Below are positions 34,820 to 43,888 of a DNA stretch of 64,000 nucleotides, piece after piece. The notes beneath the pieces are model-generated. The model was not told the origin of the DNA, did no database searches, and worked only from the letters and a program-made list of their open reading frames with translations. Positions within the stretch are counted from its first letter, which is position 1. Every line of letters starts with the position of its first letter. Location of the stretch: contig JAFVVG010000014.1 in assembly GCA_017502305.1 (NCBI GenBank), forward strand, positions 62,001 through 126,000, given 5' to 3'. Source of the stretch: Clostridia bacterium. Its GTDB lineage: Bacteria > Bacillota > Clostridia > Christensenellales > Aristaeellaceae. Made by a program: the position numbers and the translations under genes.

Positions 34820-35778
34820 TGTTTATTCTCCTTTTCCTTGCCATAATAGGCGTCGTAAGCCTGCACGATCTGCTGTACAAGCTCGTGGCGAACCACATCC
34901 TTGTGGGTCAGCTTCACCATGCCGATGGCGGGAATATCCTTCAGTATTTCAATAGCCTCCGCCAGACCGGAACGCTTGCCGAAGGGCAGATCAGTCTGGG
35001 TGATATCACCGGTGACTACAACTTTGGAGTTAAAACCAAGACGAGTCAGGAACATCTTCATCTGCTCGGAAGTGGTGTTCTGCGCTTCATCCAGGATGAT
35101 GAAGGAATCACTCAGCGTACGACCGCGCATATAGGCCAGCGGAGCCACCTCCACCACGCCGCGCTCCACCATTTTCTGATAGGAGTCAACTCCCATGAAG
35201 TCATACAGCGCATCGTAGAGCGGGCGAAGATAAGGATCGACCTTCTGGGTCAGATCGCCGGGCAGAAAGCCCAGCTTCTCACCGGCCTCCACCGCAGGAC
35301 GGGTCAGCACAATACGCTCGATTTCCTTGTTCTTCAGCGCCACCACAGCCAATGCCATGGCAAGGTAAGTCTTGCCGGTGCCTGCAGGGCCTACGGCAAA
35401 GGTCAGATCATGCTCCCTGATAGCCTGAACATATTCCTGCTGGCCAAGTGTTTTGCAGCGGATCTGCTTGCCGCGATGGGTAATGGCGACCACGCTGCGG
35501 AGAACTTCGTCAATCATATCCACCTTGCCTTCGCGAGCGAGGGCAATGGCATAGCGGATGCGGGTGCGATCCACCAGCTCGTGCCGGTTGATCATCTCCA
35601 TCAGTTTTGCGATAACGCTTGCGGCCAGCTCGGTATCGTTCTCCTCGCCGGTGATGACGAGTTCCGATCCGCGCAGCGCAACGGTAACGCCGCATTCCTG
35701 CTCAATAAGGGCGACGTTCTGATCATTCATGCCAAAAAGAGACATATAAGCTTCCATGGAATCAACAGAGAGCAACAT
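34816..35778 (-). CDS. PhoH family ATPase
   Basis: PhoH-like proteins carry a P-loop helicase-like domain, linked to RNA metabolism. Walker A is VGPAGTGKTYLAMALA (about 131-146), and ILDEAQNTTSEQMKMFLTR is the Walker B and Q-rich region. The N-terminal 100 residues are the small KH-like domain. The ATG at 35778 gives 320 residues, close to the family norm; the frame is open further upstream and no ideal ribosome site is seen, so the start is not certain. It sits between yqfD and pgpH, as in Bacillus. Confidence 0.9.
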   Translation of the reverse strand: MLLSVDSMEAYMSLFGMNDQNVALIEQECGVTVALRGSELVITGEENDTELAASVIAKLMEMINRHELVDRTRIRYAIALAREGKVDMIDEVLRSVVAITHRGKQIRCKTLGQQEYVQAIREHDLTFAVGPAGTGKTYLAMALAVVALKNKEIERIVLTRPAVEAGEKLGFLPGDLTQKVDPYLRPLYDALYDFMGVDSYQKMVERGVVEVAPLAYMRGRTLSDSFIILDEAQNTTSEQMKMFLTRLGFNSKVVVTGDITQTDLPFGKRSGLAEAIEILKDIPAIGMVKLTHKDVVRHELVQQIVQAYDAYYGKEKENKQ

Positions 35779-35853
35779 TTTCTTAACCTGTACCAAAAGG
35801 AGGTTCCTTCCTTTCTCGCTGCTTCTGGCCGGAGCAGCCATGCCGGGAGGAAG

Positions 35854-36987
35854 CTAATCATAGGATGCAGCATCCACAATGCGCTCCCCATATACGATAG
35901 CGCACACTTCCTCATCCTCTATCATACAATAATCTACCCATTTGTCAACAAAATCATCATCAAAACCGGTTTTCTCTCTCAAAATACGCATTGCCGCCTC
36001 CTCAGCCTCCCGCTTTACCTGTTCTATGGAGCGTATTGTCCGCTCTGCGCGGCATTCGCGATATTCATCAACGTGTAACATGAATGGAAAAAATAGACCT
36101 CCGAGAGGCATGGAACCGCGTTTGATGTCAAAATGCTCATATGTGGGTTTATCCGGGTTATATAAAGCAAAGAATGGCCCCTCTATCCGGATGTTTTTTT
36201 CTGAATTGCCTGTATATATTGTATTTGTTTCATAAAGGGATACTTTCGCCGATGCGCTGTCCCATACCCGAAGCTTTACAATCCCCCTGGCGCTGACTGG
36301 AATGTTTTGCTCATCCGCTCCCCTTTCGTATCCCTGGATCAGCGTCTGTCCGGCAGTAACAAGGTCCCCTGATGAAACAACAGGCGTTCCCGCAAGGGTA
36401 ATCACGCACTCTACTATACCACTTTCTGCAGAAACAACATCTCTTGCTGAAGTGCATAGATGTTCGTCTTTGGAAGAAATACCTTGCACAAACGTGATAC
36501 GCAGCGCTGTGCCGCGCCATCCGCATTCAATCCAGGCCACGTCCGGATATCGCCATTCCAGCTGCTCACGCAGTTCATTCAGATCAACAGATGATTTCAT
36601 CATAGGCGCCTGAATACCTGTATGTCGCAGAAATATCCGGGCATCCGATACGTACGAACCTGCGTTGATCAGTGAAACGCTCCACAACATTTGCGTCATG
36701 AGCAAAATGCCGATAACCATAACACACAACAATCCACCCAACAACCAATGCCGCCGCACCCGGTCGTAATGTCGCCCAGCGCCGCATCGGCTGCCTTGTG
36801 TGATCTGCCAGCCGCCTTGAACGGCGATGGCAACAAGAACCGGCAGCCTGCTTTCATCAATCAGGAAAGTACATCTTCTTCCGCGTCGCCGTGCTTTCAG
36901 GCATGCAACTCCCTGTTCTGCCGTCATGCGGAAGAAACGCTCCAGGTTCAAGCCTTCCACTGTAACGAAGCGCTTCAGCCCCTTCAC
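35854..36987 (-). CDS. yqfD: Sporulation protein YqfD
   Basis: YqfD is a membrane protein of the sigma-E regulon needed for efficient sporulation. The 377-residue product has an N-terminal cytoplasmic part (MKGLKRFVTVEGLNLERFF), one membrane segment (WLLGGLLCVMVIGILLMTQM, about 84-103) and a large external domain including SVDLNELREQLEWRYPDVAW. The GTG start at 36987 directly follows the yqfC stop and has GGAGG at 7 bases. This pairing is specific to endospore formers. Confidence 0.92.
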   Translation of the reverse strand: MKGLKRFVTVEGLNLERFFRMTAEQGVACLKARRRGRRCTFLIDESRLPVLVAIAVQGGWQITQGSRCGAGRHYDRVRRHWLLGGLLCVMVIGILLMTQMLWSVSLINAGSYVSDARIFLRHTGIQAPMMKSSVDLNELREQLEWRYPDVAWIECGWRGTALRITFVQGISSKDEHLCTSARDVVSAESGIVECVITLAGTPVVSSGDLVTAGQTLIQGYERGADEQNIPVSARGIVKLRVWDSASAKVSLYETNTIYTGNSEKNIRIEGPFFALYNPDKPTYEHFDIKRGSMPLGGLFFPFMLHVDEYRECRAERTIRSIEQVKREAEEAAMRILREKTGFDDDFVDKWVDYCMIEDEEVCAIVYGERIVDAASYD

Positions 36988-37239
36988 TTATTTTCCTCCC
37001 TGAATGGTAATATTGTCTATGCTGCCGGCAATCACGGCTTCAAAGGCCGTATAGGTCTTGAAATACATTTCTTTTCCGGTCACGTGAAGCTTTCCGGCGG
37101 ATGTCCGCAAAACAATCTCATCTTCCTGATAACATTCCAGTCCTTTATGCTGTTCGATATGCACAAGTTCGTTACCGCTCAAGGTAATGACAGGCACATC
37201 GCTGGTAAGTTCAGCGGGGAAAAAACGCATCTCGCGCAA
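36988..37239 (-). CDS. yqfC: Sporulation protein YqfC
   Basis: This 83-residue YabP/YqfC-family protein is produced in the mother cell early in sporulation. The sequence has the family core VPVITLSGNELVHIEQHKGL and DEIVLRTSAGKLHVTGKEM. TTG at 37239 has AGGAGGT at 8 bases and is preferred to ATG 37230, which is too far. It is the first gene of yqfC-yqfD-phoH-pgpH-ybeY::cdd-era, so rRNA maturation genes are read from the same transcript. Confidence 0.9.
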   Translation of the reverse strand: MREMRFFPAELTSDVPVITLSGNELVHIEQHKGLECYQEDEIVLRTSAGKLHVTGKEMYFKTYTAFEAVIAGSIDNITIQGGK

Positions 37240-37303
37240 AACGTATCACCTCCTGCACAAGCCTATGCGGATGATTCCGTAACATTTCCCCAAGAAGAAG
37301 GAG

Positions 37304-37331
37304 TTTACATTTTTGCAAAGAATGTTATAAT
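37304..37331 (+). promoter_or_regulatory. mreB promoter
   Basis: TTTACA (37304-37309) and TATAAT (37326-37331) with a 16-base spacer, 42 bases before the mreB ATG. Confidence 0.8.
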
Positions 37332-37373
37332 GAATTGATTATTCCTTAACTTTTCAGATAGGTGGTTTGATGC

Positions 37374-38399
37374 ATGGCGCAGGTAAACGACATCGGCATT
37401 GATCTGGGTACATCCAACGTACTCATCTATATGAAGGGCAAAGGCATCGTTCTGCGTGAGCCGGCGGTGGTTGCCATAGAGCGTGAAACCAAGAAGGTTC
37501 TCGCTGTTGGCAATGATGCCTATCGTATGATCGGCCGCACCCCCAACAACGTGCTGGCTATCCGTCCGCTCCGCCAAGGTACTGTGGCTGATTTCGAGCT
37601 GACCAGTACCATGCTGCGCTATTTCGTCGGCAATGTGGTAGGCAGGCGTATGTTCTCCCGTCCCCGCGCGGTGATCTCCGTTCCTTCAGGCGTGAACGAG
37701 GTGGAAAAGCGCTCGATCATCAGCATCATGTTCGACGCCGGCATGCGACGCACCCAGCTGCTGGATCGTCCAATTGCAGCCGCCTTGGGCGTTGGCATTC
37801 AGTTTCAGGAGGCCTATGGCACCATGATCGTTGATATGGGAGCCGGCGTTACGGATATCGCCGTGCTTTCCATGGGCGAGGTTGTGGTTTCCAGCTGTGT
37901 ACCGGTTGGCGGCGATTACTTCGATGACGCCATTGTACGCTACCTGCGCAAAAAGCATAATCTTCTCATTGGAGAACGTACCGCCGAGGAAATCAAAGTC
38001 AACATCGGCTGCGCCATTCCCATGGCCAATGAGATCACCATGGATGTTACGGGTCGCAACCTGATTTCCGGCATGCCCAAGACAATCTCTGTCACCAGCG
38101 CCGACATTTATGAAGCGCTGAAAGAGCCTGTCAGCGAGCTGATCGAGGATATTCAGGCAGTCATCGAACGCACTCCCCCGCAGCTGGCCTCCGACATTTT
38201 CGAGGATGGTATCGTCTTCACCGGCGGCGCCGCTGCGCTGAACGGCCTTTCTGAAGCCATTTACGCCGCGCTGAAGGTACCCTGCGGTGTTGCGGACGAT
38301 CCCCAGACCAGCGTTGTCATGGGCTGTGGCCGTGCGCTGGAGGATCTCAACGGCATGAAGCATCTCCTGGGCGACAGCCGCCGTGGCTGGAACAGATAA
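37374..38399 (+). CDS. mreB: Rod-shape actin homologue MreB/Mbl
   Basis: This bacterial actin guides lateral wall synthesis. The phosphate-1 motif GIDLGTSNVLIYMKGKGIVL opens the protein, with SVPSGVNEVEKRSI, MIVDMGAGVTDIAVLSMGEV (phosphate 2) and VFTGGAAALNGL (adenosine motif) following. The product is 341 residues. It is unlinked to mreC/mreD and stands alone between the yqfC operon and a cortex hydrolase, more like Mbl or MreBH than the mreBCD gene, but the paralogue cannot be named with certainty. Confidence 0.92.
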   Translation: MAQVNDIGIDLGTSNVLIYMKGKGIVLREPAVVAIERETKKVLAVGNDAYRMIGRTPNNVLAIRPLRQGTVADFELTSTMLRYFVGNVVGRRMFSRPRAVISVPSGVNEVEKRSIISIMFDAGMRRTQLLDRPIAAALGVGIQFQEAYGTMIVDMGAGVTDIAVLSMGEVVVSSCVPVGGDYFDDAIVRYLRKKHNLLIGERTAEEIKVNIGCAIPMANEITMDVTGRNLISGMPKTISVTSADIYEALKEPVSELIEDIQAVIERTPPQLASDIFEDGIVFTGGAAALNGLSEAIYAALKVPCGVADDPQTSVVMGCGRALEDLNGMKHLLGDSRRGWNR

Positions 38400-38417
38400 A
38401 TTACTGCTGACTGATAT

Positions 38418-38455
38418 GCGGTGCATTCCCTGAAAAAAGGAATGCACCGCTTTTT
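38418..38455 (+). terminator. Intrinsic terminator after mreB
   Basis: Perfect 12-bp stem GCGGTGCATTCC (38418-38429) / GGAATGCACCGC (38439-38450) followed by TTTTT. Confidence 0.95.
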
Positions 38456-38487
38456 ATGTTCATATTCTTTTCTGCGGAGGTGAGAAC

Positions 38488-38916
38488 ATGACTGATTTGG
38501 AGCTGTTTGCGAGGCTGATCCAATGCGAGGCTGGCGGCGAGGGCGATAATGGTATGCGGGCTGTTGCGAGCGTTGTAATGAATCGTGTACGTACAAAAGC
38601 CGGCGAATACGGACGATATAATACCATCCGGGATGTTATCTATCAGACAGGTCAGTTCAACTGCGCCAGAACCGTTCTGGGGGGCGAACCCAATTATCAG
38701 AACGTATACAACATGAACCCATCCCAGGAGCATTACGATATCGCCCAATGGGCCATCGACGGCGGACGTCTTGCCAACCTGTGGCAGGCGCTTTGGTTCT
38801 ACAATCCCTATTCCCCTACCTGCCGGAATAATTTCCCGTCAGCAGTAGGATACTTCGTCATCCGGATTGGAAACCATTGTTTCTACAATCCGGCATCTTC
38901 CTACGCGCAAACGTGA
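38488..38916 (+). CDS. Cell wall (spore cortex) hydrolase, CwlJ/SleB catalytic domain
   Basis: This 142-residue Hydrolase_2-family protein has the catalytic glutamate in LIQCEAGGEGDNGMRAVASV (about 11-30), VMNRVRTKAGEYG, and the conserved TGQFNCARTV-like and ALWFYNPYSPTC segments. There is no signal peptide, which matches CwlJ (also about 142 residues) and not the secreted SleB. CwlJ degrades cortex peptidoglycan in germination. It supports an endospore-forming host. The ATG follows GCGGAGGTG. No gerQ partner is visible nearby. Confidence 0.85.
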   Translation: MTDLELFARLIQCEAGGEGDNGMRAVASVVMNRVRTKAGEYGRYNTIRDVIYQTGQFNCARTVLGGEPNYQNVYNMNPSQEHYDIAQWAIDGGRLANLWQALWFYNPYSPTCRNNFPSAVGYFVIRIGNHCFYNPASSYAQT

Positions 38917-39375
38917 TTACAGTTTCATCACCATGATAAGACACGGGTTGCTTTCATCCCAAAGCGTAGGAAAGACTTCCAGGGGCAGAAAACCCATGTG
39001 TTCATAGAACATACGGGTGTGATCATATTCCTGGCAGGTCCCAGCTGCCAGCGTTTTGACCTGCGCATATTGATATCCCAGTTTCCGTGCTTTCCGGAAG
39101 AACGCAGCAACCAACGCTTTTCCAGCTCCGCGGCGGTGATGAGCTTTCTTCACACCCATGACGCATAGCTCGGCCGTAGCAGGACTTGTTTCTTTCAGGG
39201 TAATAAAGCCAACGTACTCCTCGTTTATATTAGCGGCGAAAAAAGAAAGTTCGGCGCTTTCGTTCACATAGGATGCGGCGGATTCCGGAATTCCAAACCA
39301 CTCAGGCAGGTCAGCCAAAACATCTGCTGCAATCCGTCGTTTCTCAGCAGGATTGATGATTTCAACTATTTTCAT
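38917..39375 (-). CDS. GNAT family N-acetyltransferase
   Basis: This 152-residue acetyltransferase has GVKKAHHRRGAGKALVAAFF as the acetyl-CoA binding loop and YEHMGFLPLEVFPTLWDESN at the end. The substrate is unknown. The ATG at 39375 has GGAGGG upstream; further upstream codons have no site. The stop is directly adjacent to the convergent cortex hydrolase stop, with no terminator between them. Confidence 0.85.
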   Translation of the reverse strand: MKIVEIINPAEKRRIAADVLADLPEWFGIPESAASYVNESAELSFFAANINEEYVGFITLKETSPATAELCVMGVKKAHHRRGAGKALVAAFFRKARKLGYQYAQVKTLAAGTCQEYDHTRMFYEHMGFLPLEVFPTLWDESNPCLIMVMKL

Positions 39376-39470
39376 GGGATCACCCTCCGAAACCATTATA
39401 GCATATTTCACATCTGGCACAAGTACATAATCTGTGATACAATATCCCCTGACGCAAAGGGGGATGTATC

Positions 39471-41276
39471 ATGGCCTGTGCCTTTCAACTGATGGATGTT
39501 TCGCTGCATTACAGCGAGAAGGATTTGCTCAACCATGTGAATCTGACCATTTCAGATGGCGATCGTATTGGTGTGGTGGGGCGCAACGGCGCCGGCAAAT
39601 CAACGCTTCTGCGCCTGCTGGCAGGTCATGAAGAGCCTGACAAGGGAGAAGTCTCCGTGCGCAGGAATCTGAGCATAGCCTATCTGCCGCAGACACCTGC
39701 TTTGCATGACGATGACACCATAACCCAGGCGGCGCTGGCTTATCTTCCCGCCCGCCCCGGCGAAATAGCCGAGGCCGCGGCCTATGAGGCACAGACCATT
39801 CTTACGCAGCTTGGTTTTGCAGACCTGAATACCAAGGTGGGAACGCTTTCAGGCGGCCAGCGCATGCGTGTTGCTCTGGCCGGCGTGCTGTGCCGTGAAA
39901 GCGACGTGCTCTTGCTGGACGAACCCACCAATCACATTGACCTGGACATGGCCCAGTGGCTGGAAGACCGGCTTATGGCCCGGAAGGGTACGCTGATCGT
40001 GGTTACCCATGACCGATACCTGCTGGAACGTGCCTTTAATCGCATTCTGAACGTGGGCGGCGGTCGGGTGGACAGTTACCAGACAACCTATGCCGGCTAC
40101 CTGGAGGAGCGTGCCCAGCGGGAGGAAATGGAAGCAGCCACCCTGCGCAAAAACAAAAGCCTCTACCGCAAGGAACTGGCTTGGATCCGCCGCGGCGCCC
40201 AGGCGCGCTCCACCAAGGCCAAGGGCCGCATTGACCGTTTTGACGCCCTGACCGAAGCCATTCAGGAAGCGCCACCGGAGGAAACCCTGGCAATGAAGAG
40301 CGTAGCCAGTCGCCTGGGCCGCAAGATCATCTCATGGGATCATCTCAACGTGGCTGTCGGCGGGAATACGCTGATCCGTGATTTCTCTTATACCCTGCTC
40401 CGTGACGACCGTATGGGCATCATTGGCAGCAATGGCGCGGGCAAAACCACGCTGCTGCGGACCTTGTGCGGTGAAATCCCCGCCGAAAGCGGCGTTATCG
40501 AGATTGGAGACACCGTCAAAATTGGCTATTTTGCCCAGCATTGCCCCAAGCTGGACCCTGACACCCGCATCATCGACGCCGTGCGGGATGTGGCGGTACA
40601 TGTCTATACCCCCGATGGAGATCTCTCCGCATCGCAGATGGCGGAAACATTCCTGTTCCCCTCTCATATGCAATACCAGAAGGTTTCCAGCCTTTCCGGC
40701 GGCGAAATGCGCCGCCTGTACCTGCTGCGCATTCTGATGGCGGCGCCCAATGTGCTGATCCTGGACGAACCAACCAACGATCTTGACCTGGAAACGCTGA
40801 ATGTGCTGGAAGACTATCTGGACAGCTTCCAGGGCGCGATTATCGCCGTCAGCCATGACCGCTATTTCCTTGACCGCGTAACACAGCACCTGTTTGCTAT
40901 TGAAAACGGCGCAATGGTGCCCTACATTGGCGGCTATCAGAGCTATCTTGACGCTCATAACGAGGATGCCACCGTCCGACCCAAGTTGGAAAAGACCGAA
41001 CAAAAACCGACGGTCGGTCGGTCTAACAGCAATTCGGCGCTGAAGTTCACCTTCAAGGAGCAGCGGGACTTCGATACCATCGACGAGACCATCGCTTCCC
41101 TGGAGGAAAAGCTGGAGAACCTGGCCAAGGAGCTGGAAGACAACAGCAGCAACTATGCCAGGGTGACAGAGCTGATGCAGCTGCAGGAAGAAACCCAGCA
41201 GCAGCTGGACGAAGCCATGGAACGCTGGATGTACCTTCAGGAGAAATATGAGCAAATACAGGTGTCTAAACAATGA
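39471..41276 (+). CDS. ABC-F family ATPase, Uup-like
   Basis: This soluble protein of 601 residues has two ABC domains and no membrane part, and acts on ribosomes or DNA. ABC1: GRNGAGKSTLLRLLAG (about 36-51), LSGGQRMRVALAG, LLLDEPTNHIDLD. The linker (about 225-275) is basic and helical. ABC2: GSNGAGKTTLLRTLCG, LSGGEMRRLYLLR, LILDEPTNDLDLE. A C-terminal coiled coil (about 530-600) favours Uup. The spacer between ABC2 and the coiled coil contains the repeat at 40994-41023, translated as TEQKPTVGRS. A terminator follows. Confidence 0.92.
   Translation: MACAFQLMDVSLHYSEKDLLNHVNLTISDGDRIGVVGRNGAGKSTLLRLLAGHEEPDKGEVSVRRNLSIAYLPQTPALHDDDTITQAALAYLPARPGEIAEAAAYEAQTILTQLGFADLNTKVGTLSGGQRMRVALAGVLCRESDVLLLDEPTNHIDLDMAQWLEDRLMARKGTLIVVTHDRYLLERAFNRILNVGGGRVDSYQTTYAGYLEERAQREEMEAATLRKNKSLYRKELAWIRRGAQARSTKAKGRIDRFDALTEAIQEAPPEETLAMKSVASRLGRKIISWDHLNVAVGGNTLIRDFSYTLLRDDRMGIIGSNGAGKTTLLRTLCGEIPAESGVIEIGDTVKIGYFAQHCPKLDPDTRIIDAVRDVAVHVYTPDGDLSASQMAETFLFPSHMQYQKVSSLSGGEMRRLYLLRILMAAPNVLILDEPTNDLDLETLNVLEDYLDSFQGAIIAVSHDRYFLDRVTQHLFAIENGAMVPYIGGYQSYLDAHNEDATVRPKLEKTEQKPTVGRSNSNSALKFTFKEQRDFDTIDETIASLEEKLENLAKELEDNSSNYARVTELMQLQEETQQQLDEAMERWMYLQEKYEQIQVSKQ
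40994..41023. repeat. ACCGAC/GTCGGT palindromic repeat inside the ABC-F gene (copy 3)
   Basis: AAAAACCGAC (41002-41011) is followed by GGTCGGTCGGTC; ACCGAC-G-GTCGGT (41006-41018) is a perfect palindrome, flanked by GACCGA (40994-40999) and TCGGTC (41018-41023). It lies in the flexible linker before the C-terminal coiled coil and keeps the frame. Confidence 0.55.
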
Positions 41277-41280
41277 AAAC

Positions 41281-41316
41281 AGCCCCGGAATCCAACTGAT
41301 GGATTCCGGGGCTTTC
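41281..41316. terminator. Bidirectional intrinsic terminator
   Basis: Perfect 13-bp stem AGCCCCGGAATCC (41281-41293) / GGATTCCGGGGCT (41301-41313) between the convergent ABC-F gene and the acyl-CoA ligase fusion. It has TTT on the plus side and a TTTT stretch on the minus side. Confidence 0.9.
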
Positions 41317-41324
41317 GTATGCGA

Positions 41325-43856
41325 TCAGGCAGTTACAATGGCGTTGGCTTCGTGGAGCTTCAGATACTCCACCGCCCATTCACGCATCTTGTATTTCTGA
41401 ATCTTGCCGGCGGCGTTCATGGGGAAATCCTCCACAAAGGCCACATAGCGGGGCGTCTTGTGCTTGGCCATATGGGTCATGACGTATTCCTTCATCTCCG
41501 CCTCGGTGGAGGTTTCGCCTTCCTTCAGCACCACGCAGGCCATGATCTCCTCGCCATATTGCTTATCCGGCACACCGATGACCTGCACATCCTTGATCTT
41601 GGGGTGGGTGTAGAGGAAATCCTCGATCTCCTTGGGGTAGATGTTTTCGCCGCCGCGGATGATCATATCCTTAATGCGGCCAGTGATCTTGTAGTTGCCG
41701 TTCTCGTCACGGCGGGCCAGGTCGCCGGTATGGAGCCAGCCGTCCCTGTCGATGGCCGCGGCGGTGGCTTCGGGCATCTTGTAATAGCCCTTCATGATGT
41801 TGTAGCCACGGGCCACAAATTCGCCGTCCACACCGTCGGGCACGGGCTGGTTGGTTTCGGGGTCCACGATGCGGCACTCCACGCCAAAGATGGCGCTGCC
41901 CACCGTGTTCACGCGGACGTCAATGCTGTCTGTAGTCTTGGACATGGTGGTGGCGGGGCTGGCCTCCGTCTGACCATAGGTGATGCAGATTTCGTCCATG
42001 TGCATCTTCTGGATAACCTCTTCCATAACCTTGATGGGGCATGGGCTGCCAGCCATGATGCCGGTACGCATGTAGCTGAAATCCGTCTTGGGGAAATCTT
42101 CGTGGCCCAGCATGGCAATAAACATAGTGGGTACGCCATGGAAGCAGGTGATCTTCTCCTGATTGATGCAGGCCAGGCCGCGCTTGGGCGAGAAGGCCGG
42201 AATGGGGCTCATGGTCACGCCGTGGGTCATGGAGGCCGTCATGGCCAGCACCATGCCGAAGCAATGGAACATGGGCACCTGGATCATCATGCGGTCAGCG
42301 GTGGAAAGATCCATGCAGTCGCCGATGGCCTTGCCATTGTTCACCACGTTGTAGTGAGTCAGCATAACGCCCTTGGGGAAGCCGGTGGTGCCGGAGGTAT
42401 ATTGCATGTTGCACACGTCATGCTTGCTGATGGCGTTGGCACGGCGTGTAACCTCGGCAGGATCAACCTTTTCCGCCATAGAGATGGCGTCTTCCCAGGT
42501 GAGGCAGCCTTCCTGACGGCTCTCGATGGTGATAATGTTACGCAGGAAGGGGAACTTGCGGGTGTGCAGGGGCTGGAACTGGTCGTGGCCCTGCAGCTCC
42601 GGGCACAGCTCCTTGATGATCGAAACATAGTCGCTGTCCTTGTAGCCATCCACCATTACCAGGGTATGGGTATCGCTTTGGCGCAGGAGGTACTCAGCTT
42701 CATGAATTTTATAAGCGGTATTCACCGTCACCAGCACAGCGCCGATCTTCACCGTGGCCCAGAAGGTGATGTACCAGGCGGGAACATTGGTAGCCCAGAT
42801 GGCCACGTGGTCGCCCGCCTTCACGCCCATGGCGATGAGGCTGCGGGCAAACTCGTCCACATCATCACGGAACTGGCTGTATGTACGCGTATAGTCAAGG
42901 GTGGTGTAGCGGAAGGCATACTGGTCAGGGAACTCCTCCACCATGCGGTCCAGCACCTGAGGGAAGGTCAGGTCGATGAGGTGATTCTTGGGCCAGACGT
43001 ACTTGCCGGTCTTGCGGGCGTTATCCTGCAGGCGGTGGCTGGTGTGGTCGTTGCCCATGAACTGTTCCATATAATTGGCAAAGTGCGGGAATACAATGCC
43101 GGCGGACTGCAGGTCGGGCGCAGTATTCTTGACCCATTCCAGGCTGATATAGCCCTCGTAGTTCACCGAGCGGAGCGCACGGATCATGCTTTCGATGGGC
43201 ATATCACCCTCGCCCATGATCTTGTATTGCACCTTGCCGTCCACCATCACGGAATCCTTGATGTGAATATGCTTGATATACACACCCAGGTTCTGAATGG
43301 TGGTCTCGGGCTTTTCATTGGCAAAACGATAAGGATGGTGCATGTCCCACAGGGCAGCCACATAGTCGCTTTCCACCCGCACCAGCAGGTCACGCAGGCG
43401 GTTGGTGTCGGAATAGACGCCGTTGGTTTCCACCAGCAGAATCACATCATGCTCCTCTGCATAGGGAACGATGTCCTTCAGAGCCTTCAGAACGATCTCG
43501 TCGTCCACTTCGCCCTCAATATCAGCGTTCCTGTCACCCAGGAGGCGGATATACTTGGCTCCCAGTTTTTCCGCAAGGCGGATGTATTCCTTGATCTCCT
43601 CCTTGGTATCTTCCCAGCAGTGCTCGTCCTTAAGTACGCAGCCGGTAGACAGGCAAGGGATCTCCAGGCGCATACGCTTCAGATTGGCAATGGTGTTGTC
43701 GATCTGATCCGCGCGAAAAGGCTGGGCGCGAACGGAAAAAATATCGTTGCCCAGGCCGCGCATTTCGATGCCGTCGAAGCCAAAGTCCTTGGCCATGGAA
43801 TAAATATCGCTCCAGGAAAAATCAGGGCAACCCAGGGTGGAAAATGCCAGTTTCAT
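41325..43856 (-). CDS. Fusion: sugar-phosphate-isomerase-like TIM barrel + AMP-dependent acyl-CoA ligase
   Basis: A single 843-residue chain. Residues 1-270 are a xylose-isomerase-like TIM barrel (AP endonuclease 2 family) with putative metal ligands in LLVETNGVYSD, WDMHHPYRF, IKHIHIKDS and YISLEWVKN. Residues about 300-843 are an acyl-CoA ligase: YTSGTTGFPKGVMLTH (AMP loop), GWLHTGDLARRDENGNYKIT, and the adenylation lysine in NAAGKIQKYKMRE. All ligase motifs look intact. The ATG at 43856 follows AAGGAGG. A T-box leader with its own terminator precedes it, so an uncharged tRNA should switch it on. The substrate is unknown; a CoA ester from an amino-acid-derived acid is a guess. Confidence 0.88.
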   Translation of the reverse strand: MKLAFSTLGCPDFSWSDIYSMAKDFGFDGIEMRGLGNDIFSVRAQPFRADQIDNTIANLKRMRLEIPCLSTGCVLKDEHCWEDTKEEIKEYIRLAEKLGAKYIRLLGDRNADIEGEVDDEIVLKALKDIVPYAEEHDVILLVETNGVYSDTNRLRDLLVRVESDYVAALWDMHHPYRFANEKPETTIQNLGVYIKHIHIKDSVMVDGKVQYKIMGEGDMPIESMIRALRSVNYEGYISLEWVKNTAPDLQSAGIVFPHFANYMEQFMGNDHTSHRLQDNARKTGKYVWPKNHLIDLTFPQVLDRMVEEFPDQYAFRYTTLDYTRTYSQFRDDVDEFARSLIAMGVKAGDHVAIWATNVPAWYITFWATVKIGAVLVTVNTAYKIHEAEYLLRQSDTHTLVMVDGYKDSDYVSIIKELCPELQGHDQFQPLHTRKFPFLRNIITIESRQEGCLTWEDAISMAEKVDPAEVTRRANAISKHDVCNMQYTSGTTGFPKGVMLTHYNVVNNGKAIGDCMDLSTADRMMIQVPMFHCFGMVLAMTASMTHGVTMSPIPAFSPKRGLACINQEKITCFHGVPTMFIAMLGHEDFPKTDFSYMRTGIMAGSPCPIKVMEEVIQKMHMDEICITYGQTEASPATTMSKTTDSIDVRVNTVGSAIFGVECRIVDPETNQPVPDGVDGEFVARGYNIMKGYYKMPEATAAAIDRDGWLHTGDLARRDENGNYKITGRIKDMIIRGGENIYPKEIEDFLYTHPKIKDVQVIGVPDKQYGEEIMACVVLKEGETSTEAEMKEYVMTHMAKHKTPRYVAFVEDFPMNAAGKIQKYKMREWAVEYLKLHEANAIVTA

Positions 43857-43888
43857 AACACAAGACCTCCTTGTATTGGGTGCCGGCA

